This document shows positions 23,693-28,943 of a stretch of 28,943 bases of DNA, one piece after another (position 1 is the stretch's first letter; each line of letters begins with the position of its first letter). The DNA is taken from assembly GCF_023035815.1 (NCBI RefSeq), contig NZ_CP073161.1:1-28943 (forward strand), in the 5' to 3' direction. The position numbers and the translations under genes are program-made. Source of the stretch: Borrelia parkeri (GTDB taxonomy: Bacteria > Spirochaetota > Spirochaetia > Borreliales > Borreliaceae). Below the pieces are notes generated by a model. The model saw only the letters and a list, made by a program, of their open reading frames with translations. It was not told the origin of the DNA and did not search any database.

Positions 23693-24157
23693 AGAACCTC
23701 TCATAATCAAAAAGTTAAGAAATAATATTTAAGAAAGAGAGATTTAAGAGAAAAAGGCAACAAATATCCTAGATAAAAAAGCATGAAAAAGAATAAATTA
23801 AACTCGTTATAAAAATGGTAAGAGTAACTATAAAAGTAAACCTTTGGTTAACAGAAAGAGTAAAGTTAAATTTTCAAGAACAATATGTCTCATTGCAAAA
23901 TGGAAAGCCACTAAATAGACAAATAAAGTCTACGGAGAGTAAAATTTGAAGTATTTGTTAAGGTTAGGTTAAAGTATTCTAGATATATTAACCAAACATA
24001 CAAAAAAATACCCTATCTATTTACATAAACAACCTTAGGTAAGATATTTTCTATGCAATGGAGACCTTTAAAAATTGACTCTACATGTAAGTATTTGCTA
24101 ATATTTTTATAACTAATTTTATCTATTTTTAAACTATTTAGTTAACTTTGAAATTAC
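23693..24157. other. 465-bp gap between mlp and integrase; possible gene remnant
   Basis: No gene of normal size is present. A 44-codon open frame runs from ATG 23815 to TGA 23949 on the plus strand (VNLWLTERVKLNF, then QYVSLQNGKPLNRQ) without a Shine-Dalgarno. It reads more like coding sequence than its surroundings, so it may be the remnant of a lost cargo gene. The right end holds the integrase promoter (24075-24104) and an ACCTTAGGT site at 24032-24040 whose complement lies at 24946-24954, beyond the integrase. Confidence 0.5.
24075..24104 (+). promoter_or_regulatory. Promoter of the tyrosine recombinase gene
   Basis: TTGACT (24075-24080), 18-nt spacer, TAATAT (24099-24104). The -10 lies in TTTGCTAATATTTTT (24094-24108), a 15-mer repeated just after the gene at 24926-24940. 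It resembles the ERF and DUF244 promoters (TTGACA with TTTGCT before the -10). Confidence 0.6.
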
Positions 24158-24940
24158 ATGAAAGGGAAACATTTAATTAACTGCAATCTTAACTTAAAAA
24201 TTAAAGAATTAGAAATGCAAAATGAGCACTTAAGAGAAGAATTATCTCTACTTAAAAGCTCACTTAAAACTAGAAATACTAAAAAATTAAACACTCCTGT
24301 AAGATTTTATCTAAATGACAAGACAACTAGACTAGTAAAACGCTCTATAGAGAGACTTAAAGAACAAGATCCAATCTCAGGATGGTTTGTACACTTACTC
24401 TCAATTACTGGTTGTAGGGGTGTTGAGATACAAAATGTAAAACTTACTGATATATATAAAGAGACAAGCAGTAATGGTGAAGTATTCTATTCTATTCGTG
24501 TTAATGTAGCTAAAAAACGCAGCAATATCTGTATAAGAGAAGTAGTTATTAGTAAGTTTGAATTTGATTCTATTATGAGGGCACATCAAGAATATTTTGG
24601 CTCTAGAGACAAAGACAGTAGACGTACTTATCTATTTCAAAAAAGTAAACTTAAATTTCGTGACAATAAAGTTAGCATAATCAAGATTTCAAAACAATTT
24701 AAGGAATTACTTATTAAGGGAGGATTTAAACATCGCAAATCTCTACATATACTCCGTAATATATTTATAGCATCACTAAAGTCTAAAGGATATAATTCAT
24801 TTGAAATTAAAGAGCTTATGAAATACTCATCTACTTCTGAGATTGATAATGTTTATGGACTCTCAAGTGCAAGTAAAATACAGGCTTACAAAGATATCAA
24901 AACTAGCTTGAAATAACCCATATTTTTTGCTAATATTTTT
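24094..24940. repeat. 15-bp direct repeat flanking the recombinase gene
   Basis: TTTGCTAATATTTTT occurs exactly at 24094-24108 and 24926-24940, either side of the recombinase gene. The copies are direct and 832 bp apart. They could be duplicated promoter elements or recombination half-sites; the span given runs from the first to the last copy. Confidence 0.55.
24158..24916 (+). CDS. Tyrosine recombinase (phage integrase family)
   Basis: A 252-aa protein with the catalytic residues of a tyrosine recombinase. These are Arg at about 87 (LSITGCRGVEIQNVKLTDI), Lys at about 119-120 (VNVAKKRS), His-x-x-Arg at about 197-200 (KSLHILRNIF), and the nucleophile Tyr at about 233 (EIDNVYG). The usual second His/Trp (LGHxS) is Tyr or Lys here (LMKYSS). 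An N-terminal coiled coil (LREELSLLKSSL) replaces a large core-binding domain, so it is short for an integrase. It could resolve plasmid dimers or integrate DNA. The gene is on the opposite strand from both flanking operons and has its own promoter and terminator, like an independent cassette. The start has no clear Shine-Dalgarno. Confidence 0.85.
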   Translation: MKGKHLINCNLNLKIKELEMQNEHLREELSLLKSSLKTRNTKKLNTPVRFYLNDKTTRLVKRSIERLKEQDPISGWFVHLLSITGCRGVEIQNVKLTDIYKETSSNGEVFYSIRVNVAKKRSNICIREVVISKFEFDSIMRAHQEYFGSRDKDSRRTYLFQKSKLKFRDNKVSIIKISKQFKELLIKGGFKHRKSLHILRNIFIASLKSKGYNSFEIKELMKYSSTSEIDNVYGLSSASKIQAYKDIKTSLK

Positions 24941-24988
24941 CATACACCTAAGGTACTATTTTCCCACTTCAAAAATTTTACCAACTTC

Positions 24989-25026
24989 AAAATAAATACC
25001 TAAAGATAAAATTAGGTATTTATTTT
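24989..25026. terminator. Terminator after the recombinase gene
   Basis: A perfect 15-bp stem (24989-25003 with 25012-25026, arms AAAATAAATACCTAA and complement) with an 8-nt loop and T-rich flank. It would end the recombinase transcript, or a short RNA from the promoter-like sequence at 24908-24936. The stem is AT-rich, so it is weaker than the 4877 and 25117 hairpins. Confidence 0.65.
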
Positions 25027-25116
25027 ACATAAAAATTATTTGTTAAGCTTTTGTTTTTGATAATTCTTTGGTTTATAATATATATATTCTTTAAACTAAA
25101 ATTTCATTATGCAGGG

Positions 25117-25152
25117 AAAAAAAGACTCTAAACTTTTCTAGGGTCTTTTTTC
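25117..25152. terminator. Terminator of the dam operon
   Basis: AAAAAAGACTCTA (25118-25130) pairs with TAGGGTCTTTTTT (25139-25151) through 13 positions with one G-T wobble and an 8-nt loop. There are A/T runs on both sides. It lies 12 bp past the dam stop codon (25164) and can work in both directions. Confidence 0.88.
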
Positions 25153-25163
25153 CATATACAAAT

Positions 25164-25982
25164 TTACGCCTGCATTTTAAACATTTCCTTTTGAATATAA
25201 CGAGTATCACGGAAGTCCATCCTTGACTTATTAGTTTTGTATGAAGTAGCTAGTATTTCATGTTTAGTTTTCTTAAAAATACTAGCTATACCAGTTGAGC
25301 GTGCTACATAATTTACAAAAAGATTATGCTTTAAGAAAAGCTCAACTACTCTTAAATCATCAAATTCACTTATTGCAAATTGCCAACTATATCTCTTCAT
25401 CTCTATAATAAGTCTCTCTAGAGAATCTAAATTCCATCCACGATTATCAGCAAGATTTCCACGTGAAATTGAATATGGAGGGTCAAGATATACAAATGTT
25501 GAGCTTACCTTATCTCGCCTAGGTAGTGCTGCTAAAAATTTAAAAATATCACGTGACGTAAATATTGCATTATCAAGCATCTCTTTAAATCTAGATTTAT
25601 AAGTTTGAAGGGTACTTAAAAACAATCTCTTAGCATTACTTCGATTTAACTTCATAGTTACGCCGGATGAAGCATAAAGTGAATACAAACTTCGCAAAAC
25701 CATGTATTCGATTTTGTCCAGGTTCTCATTAATAATGCTATCATAAATAATTGCATCTCTTACACGCTTGTAGAGCAACTCAGGGTCTTGTCTTAAGATA
25801 TAAAAAAACTTATATATAAATTTAGAATTATCATTGAGTATATTGTAATGGGCTAATGGCTTTGCAAAAAATACAGCTCCTGTACCAAAAAATCCTTCAA
25901 TATACTGGGTATGCCTAGGAAAAAGACTTATAATATCAGCACTATAAAGGTATTTACTTCCTTCTCTACTTAGTAGTTTCAA
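25164..25982 (-). CDS. dam: Dam-like N6-adenine DNA methyltransferase (D12 class)
   Basis: A 272-aa D12-class adenine methyltransferase. The AdoMet-binding motif is in YIEGFFGTGAVFF (about 27-39), followed by YNILNDNSKF (about 46-55), and the catalytic DPPY is at about 167-170 (FVYLDPPYS). The usual N-terminal KWxGGK is replaced by SREGSKYLY, an unusual variant. Plasmid-borne dam genes are known in relapsing-fever Borrelia. No restriction endonuclease is nearby, so it is an orphan and may protect phage DNA or affect expression and packaging. The start is TTG (25982), overlapping the DUF261 stop as TTGA, with AAGGAG rather distant, so coupling is likely. Confidence 0.9.
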   Translation of the reverse strand: MKLLSREGSKYLYSADIISLFPRHTQYIEGFFGTGAVFFAKPLAHYNILNDNSKFIYKFFYILRQDPELLYKRVRDAIIYDSIINENLDKIEYMVLRSLYSLYASSGVTMKLNRSNAKRLFLSTLQTYKSRFKEMLDNAIFTSRDIFKFLAALPRRDKVSSTFVYLDPPYSISRGNLADNRGWNLDSLERLIIEMKRYSWQFAISEFDDLRVVELFLKHNLFVNYVARSTGIASIFKKTKHEILATSYKTNKSRMDFRDTRYIQKEMFKMQA

Positions 25983-26395
25983 TATTTCTTAAATATTCTC
26001 CTTGATGTAATTTCATATTCAACACCCCGCTCTTTAAGCATCAGTGAATCATAAAGCACAGATGCCTCATTAGTTGCTATAAAATGATATCCTGGTGTAT
26101 TTTTAATCTTAACTTCACTTATCTCAAATTCTCCATCTAAACATCTGTAAGCAGGGCCTTCCCACCTCACACTTGTACTAATATCAAACCGTCTAAGCAC
26201 AGCGCATGGGTTTAGAATATAACAATTACTTCTTATATATCCTAACTTAACAAAGTTATGATAATTCTTATTTATATCAAGAACACTAAACTGCAACTTT
26301 TTATACTTTTCTATGTAATAATGAAGAGATAAAAAGTAACATCCCCATTGACGTACTGCTGAAATTAAATTCGGATTATTTTGCGTTATTTTCAT
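25979..26395 (-). CDS. DUF261 protein, possible papain-like (C39-type) peptidase
   Basis: A 138-aa protein of the Borrelia DUF261 family. Early SAVRQWGCYFLSLHYYIEKY (Cys at 19), later NTPGYHFIAT (His at 104) and VLYDSL (Asp at 116) resemble the ordered Cys-His-Asp triad of papain-like C39/NlpC-type enzymes. Candidate roles are protein or peptide processing or cell-wall cleavage; the phage's endolysin is not otherwise identifiable in the window. No signal peptide. It lies 19 nt after the 113-aa gene and overlaps dam by 4 nt. The family call is firm, the enzyme idea is inference from residues only. Confidence 0.75.
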   Translation of the reverse strand: MKITQNNPNLISAVRQWGCYFLSLHYYIEKYKKLQFSVLDINKNYHNFVKLGYIRSNCYILNPCAVLRRFDISTSVRWEGPAYRCLDGEFEISEVKIKNTPGYHFIATNEASVLYDSLMLKERGVEYEITSRRIFKKY

Positions 26396-26414
26396 CTCTA
26401 ACCTTCAACCTCCA

Positions 26415-26756
26415 TTAAATCTCTAAGTCTGGCTCCTCAAGAAGACACTCTACACTACTATCATAAAAGTTTAGAATTTGATCTAAAAATATAGAAATAC
26501 TAAAAAAACTATCTACAAATATACTCCTCTTGTTAATCTTAAGTATCCCATATCTTGAATCGAAGTCAGGACTCTTTTTGCAAATGCTTAAAAACACATC
26601 TAAACATAACTTAGCATTCCCAATAGTAAGCCCTTCTCTGCAAAGTCTCTCAAATAGCATCTCTCCTTGTCTGTCTTTCCTACAAAGTAAAACATCTTCA
26701 AAATCATATTTAGCTCCCATCATATTTTCTATAAGCTCCCTTTTTGATACTACCAC
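26415..26756 (-). CDS. Conserved hypothetical protein, 113 aa
   Basis: This gene is not recognised as a family with known function. It encodes a helical, charged protein with SKRELIENMMGAKYDFEDVL at the start and an acidic C-terminus (SVECLLEEPDLEI). The middle contains LCLDVFLSICKKSPDFDSRY and hydrophobic FFSISIFLDQILNFY, which is probably a buried helix. GTG start (26756), chosen since AAGGAGG lies 6 nt upstream; an ATG just before it is too close. It is the fourth gene of the early operon between ssb and DUF261, which suggests a role in replication or host takeover. Confidence 0.7.
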   Translation of the reverse strand: MVVSKRELIENMMGAKYDFEDVLLCRKDRQGEMLFERLCREGLTIGNAKLCLDVFLSICKKSPDFDSRYGILKINKRSIFVDSFFSISIFLDQILNFYDSSVECLLEEPDLEI

Positions 26757-26795
26757 CCCATACCTCCTTAACTTTTAATTTACCTTATATAACTA

Positions 26796-27209
26796 CTAAA
26801 AAGGAATATCTTCATAAAACTCATCTTGAGACTGAGAATCATTAGTCTCTTGTTTTTTAACAGATGAGTTTAAGATTTGAATATCATTTACCAAAATACT
26901 GTATTTACTCTTCCCCTCACCTGTACGCTTATCTCTCCAATTCTCATAAGCGAGGGATCCACTAAGTACAACTTGAACCCCTCGTTTAAGCAAAACAGCA
27001 AGACTCTCAGCTTTAGAGCCAAAAATCACACAGTCAAAAAATTGTGCTTGGCTCTCCCATGAACTACGCCTCCTAACACCTCTATTATTAGCCAGAGTAA
27101 ATTTTAATATAGGAAGACTATTACTAGTATAATTAAGCTCACAGTCTCTTGTTAAACGACCAGACATACTTAAAGAGTTAATATCAAACACCAGAACTCT
27201 CCTCATCAT
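26796..27209 (-). CDS. ssb: Single-stranded DNA-binding protein
   Basis: A 137-aa SSB with an OB fold. The start region FDINSLSMSGRLTRDCELNY, LPILKFTLANNR, the AQFFDCVIFGSKAESL strand/helix, and VQVVLSGSLAYENWRDKRTG are typical, and the acidic tip ends in EDIPF like bacterial SSBs. It would coat single strands in plasmid replication and in ERF/exonuclease recombination. The start is uncertain: ATG 27209 has AGTAGGA upstream, while GTG 27191 has AGGAG at 7 nt and gives an N-terminus (FDINSL) closer to other Borrelia SSBs. It overlaps the upstream gene in either case. Confidence 0.93.
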   Translation of the reverse strand: MMRRVLVFDINSLSMSGRLTRDCELNYTSNSLPILKFTLANNRGVRRRSSWESQAQFFDCVIFGSKAESLAVLLKRGVQVVLSGSLAYENWRDKRTGEGKSKYSILVNDIQILNSSVKKQETNDSQSQDEFYEDIPF

Positions 27210-27393
27210 AAATCCTACTTAACATCTCCATACGTCTTAAATCACAATCAAGTCTTCTCATATTTTCTAAAAATTCTTGTCTTGAATAATAATCCTGAAT
27301 GAGTCTCGCTATACTTCGCATGCAAAACTTACATAAAAATCTTAAAGCCTTATAAGTAATTACCAAAAATAAAACCATAAATATAAACCTCAT
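27184..27393 (-). CDS. Small membrane protein
   Basis: A 69-aa protein with one N-terminal hydrophobic segment (FIFMVLFLVITYKALRFLC), then a basic and charged helical tail. The start is ATG 27393, with AAGGG about 7 nt upstream. An earlier in-frame ATG (27414) overlaps the DUF244 stop and would be less well placed. Type II orientation with a cytoplasmic tail is probable given the positive residues after the segment. The function is unknown. Between exonuclease and SSB, it could be a membrane-linked partner in replication or recombination, or a superinfection-exclusion protein; none is proven. Confidence 0.62.
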   Translation of the reverse strand: MRFIFMVLFLVITYKALRFLCKFCMRSIARLIQDYYSRQEFLENMRRLDCDLRRMEMLSRIYDEESSGV

Positions 27394-27403
27394 AAAGGTA
27401 CCC

Positions 27404-28762
27404 TTAAACAGCATTTAAAATAGGAGTGGACCAATCATTAACTACATTTGAATTACTACTAAAGGTAAAATCCATAACAGAGCTTAAAAACTTAAATCTA
27501 TCCTTAATAGCTCTCCTACTCATATCTAAATGGAATAGATTCCCATCAAAGTCATAATTTATATGTTCATTTAAAGAAAATTCTTTAACCAGAGCATCTA
27601 TTTGAAATTTAAGTTTATCTTTAATAGGTTTTGTTAACCTAGACAACTCTAACGCATAATCCTTTTTAGTTGTCTCTTCTACCTTGTCAATTTCAGATTG
27701 CAATGCAATAATCTTTTCAAGATGTCTCTTCAAATTCAAATTTTCGTCTTCATCAATCTCAAGATGACTTGCTTTTAAAAATGTTAAAAATTCAAACTTG
27801 AAATCCATATCACACAACTCTTGATACACAAAGCTATTCTTTAAAAAATCTTCAATAATAACACTCAGCTCGTCTAAATCAATATTTTTAATATCAATAT
27901 CACTATTTGATTTTAAAGATTTGGCAATACGACTTACTTCCTGCTCTAATCTTGAAACCTCAGTCATTACAGCACTAATAAAATTATCATCCCTATTAAT
28001 TACACAGTTGATAGCCTCATTACCTATGATAATAAATAAATTTCCCCTATCTAAACCTGTACATAAGAGTTGCATTTGTACTTGAACATAATATTTGAAG
28101 AAATATTTATTTTCTAAAAAATTACCGGTTCTGTTGTATTCAAAAGCTGCACTTTTTAAGTAAAGATTATCACTAAATTTGATCTCAAGTAACTCTGCTT
28201 CTCCTGTGATGCTTACAAACCATCCATCAATTGTTGAACCAACTAATGTCTCACGGCCCTTAAATTTTTTAAAATAATTATATTTGTCAACACCGTTTGC
28301 ATATTTGTTTTTATGCAACACTTCAATATTGCCTGCGTGCATACGAACAAATTCATCAAATCCTAAAGACTCTAGTATCTTCCCCTTTCTCATGCTTAAA
28401 TTATCTTCAAATGGAATCTCTCTTCCTATAGCTTTAAGTATCCTATCTCGCATTAATTTTTCTAAAGAATCAGCTCCAATAAACATACTTCCAACTTCAC
28501 TTGCACCCATATGCTTTAATGCTTCTCTTTGAATACTAAAATCAACCTTACTATTAAACTTAAAACATTCATCTCTTCCAATTTTTGGTAATTTACGTCC
28601 TATCTTATTTATTTTACTTAACTGTTTTTGTTTACCTTTAAAATTTTCTTGACTTTGATATGCAAAAGATTCAAATCCTTCAAACATCATCTGCCTGTAC
28701 AAACTAAATTGTTGCATCCCCACCTCTGATTTTTGTTCATTTATTTTTGTCATATTTATCAT
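27404..28762 (-). CDS. DUF244 protein, YqaJ/lambda-exonuclease-like nuclease
   Basis: A 452-aa Borrelia DUF244 protein whose residues 80-240 carry the hallmarks of the YqaJ/lambda-exonuclease (PD-(D/E)XK) family. These are GASEVGSMFIG (86-96), RKGKILE with Glu 131, GSTIDGW with Asp 179, LLEIKFS with Glu 193 and Lys 195, and YYVQVQMQLLCTG (224-236). YqaJ-type exonucleases resect double-strand ends and pair with an annealing protein, here the ERF at 3766-4851. The C-terminal 200 residues are a coiled-coil extension not seen in lambda exo. AGGGGG precedes the ATG, and the leader carries the same AATACATTATAGG core as the ERF leader. It is the first gene of the early operon. Confidence 0.84.
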   Translation of the reverse strand: MINMTKINEQKSEVGMQQFSLYRQMMFEGFESFAYQSQENFKGKQKQLSKINKIGRKLPKIGRDECFKFNSKVDFSIQREALKHMGASEVGSMFIGADSLEKLMRDRILKAIGREIPFEDNLSMRKGKILESLGFDEFVRMHAGNIEVLHKNKYANGVDKYNYFKKFKGRETLVGSTIDGWFVSITGEAELLEIKFSDNLYLKSAAFEYNRTGNFLENKYFFKYYVQVQMQLLCTGLDRGNLFIIIGNEAINCVINRDDNFISAVMTEVSRLEQEVSRIAKSLKSNSDIDIKNIDLDELSVIIEDFLKNSFVYQELCDMDFKFEFLTFLKASHLEIDEDENLNLKRHLEKIIALQSEIDKVEETTKKDYALELSRLTKPIKDKLKFQIDALVKEFSLNEHINYDFDGNLFHLDMSRRAIKDRFKFLSSVMDFTFSSNSNVVNDWSTPILNAV

Positions 28763-28770
28763 ATTAACCC

Positions 28771-28783
28771 CCTATAATGTATT
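28771..28783 (-). repeat. Shared leader element, copy upstream of DUF244
   Basis: AATACATTATAGG on the minus strand, 8 nt before the DUF244 ATG and partly forming its Shine-Dalgarno. It is identical to 3745-3757 and 28922-28934. Confidence 0.8.
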
Positions 28784-28793
28784 TATAAATAAA

Positions 28794-28822
28794 ATAATAT
28801 AGCAAAAAATTGTTTTTGTCAA
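28794..28822 (-). promoter_or_regulatory. Promoter of the DUF244-ssb-dam operon
   Basis: On the minus strand, TTGACA (28817-28822) is 17 nt from TATTAT (28794-28799). The overlapping TTTTTGCTATATT is shared with the blyA upstream region. The start would be near 28787, so the transcript begins just before the AATACATTATAGG element. Confidence 0.68.
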
Positions 28823-28881
28823 AACTTTTGATATATTATTTTTGTTAAATTCTAAAAAAATATATTTTTATTATAAATAGG

Positions 28882-28911
28882 TTTACTTTTTATCCGGTAT
28901 TGCGTTACTAT
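28882..28911 (+). promoter_or_regulatory. Promoter of PF57 (across the circular junction)
   Basis: TTTACT (28882-28887), 18-nt spacer, TACTAT (28906-28911). The expected start is near 28918, giving a leader of about 26 nt into the PF57 ATG at base 1. Confidence 0.55.
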
Positions 28912-28920
28912 GATTAACAG

Positions 28921-28938
28921 TAATACATTATAGGAGTT
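28921..28938 (+). repeat. Shared leader element, copy upstream of PF57
   Basis: TAATACATTATAGGAGTT, identical over 18 nt to 3744-3761. It lies just before PF57 if the ends are joined. Confidence 0.8.
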
Positions 28939-28943
28939 TAATA

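Larger units (their letters stand above)
28763..28943. other. Divergent control region and probable replication-origin side of PF57
   Basis: 181 bp between the divergent DUF244 and PF57 genes (circular). It is very AT-rich (about 28796-28880 has long A/T runs), as expected for unwinding near an origin, but no iterons are visible. It contains both promoters. Confidence 0.45.

Noticed and set aside
1..28943. tRNA, rRNA, toxin-antitoxin or restriction genes
   Set aside because: No cloverleaf or rRNA-like segment, no recognisable toxin-antitoxin pair, and no endonuclease next to dam were found on reading both strands.

Overview
The window reads as one complete circular cp32-type plasmid prophage of a Borrelia spirochaete. 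The DNA is very AT-rich. The rep/par set (PF57/62, PF50, PF32, PF49), Bdr and Mlp proteins, and the collinear late operon with BlyA/BlyB are hallmarks of the cp32 (phiBB-1-like) family. The last 23 bases supply a ribosome-binding site and 5' leader for the ATG at position 1, so the two ends probably join and the record was opened at the PF57/62 start codon. No erp/ospE, rev or bppABC cargo is recognisable, while dam, an ERF annealing protein and a DUF244 nuclease are present. This suggests a relapsing-fever-group species rather than a Lyme species, but that is inference.

Layout. (1) 1-3530, plus strand: the partition/replication cassette PF57/62 - PF50 - ParA (PF32) - PF49, followed by a bdr gene that has lost its start. 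(2) 3531-4851, plus strand: a strong promoter and an ERF-family single-strand annealing protein, closed by a perfect bidirectional terminator at 4877-4910. (3) 23100 down to 4919, minus strand: the late operon. In transcription order it holds small and large terminase, a full-length bdr, portal, scaffold-like DUF1357, three DUF228 paralogues, the probable major capsid protein, head-tail connectors, tail sheath, tail tube, tape measure, baseplate genes (DUF792, DUF693, gp25-like, DUF276, DUF735), a frame-broken DUF685 tail protein, and the lysis genes blyA/blyB plus a small lipoprotein. (4) 23267-24916, plus strand: an mlp lipoprotein gene and a tyrosine recombinase on either side of a 465-bp gap. 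(5) 28762 down to 25164, minus strand: an early-type operon of DUF244/YqaJ-like exonuclease, a small membrane protein, SSB, an unknown gene, DUF261 and a Dam-type methyltransferase, ending at a terminator.

How the parts work together. The rep/par cassette maintains the circular plasmid. The DUF244 exonuclease, ERF annealase and SSB together look like a lambda Red/RecET-type recombination set split over two loci. The DUF244, ERF and PF57 transcripts begin with the same 13-nt leader (AATACATTATAGG), and the DUF244, ERF, integrase and blyA promoters share a TTTGCT-type -10 context, which suggests common control. The late operon builds a contractile-tailed particle and the Bly genes release it. 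Points most worth a second look are the in-phase A AAA AAA slippery heptamer that splits the DUF685 tail gene, the shared leader element, the split recombination system, the DUF228 triplication with near-identical DNA blocks, the truncated versus relocated bdr genes, and DUF261 as a possible papain-like peptidase.
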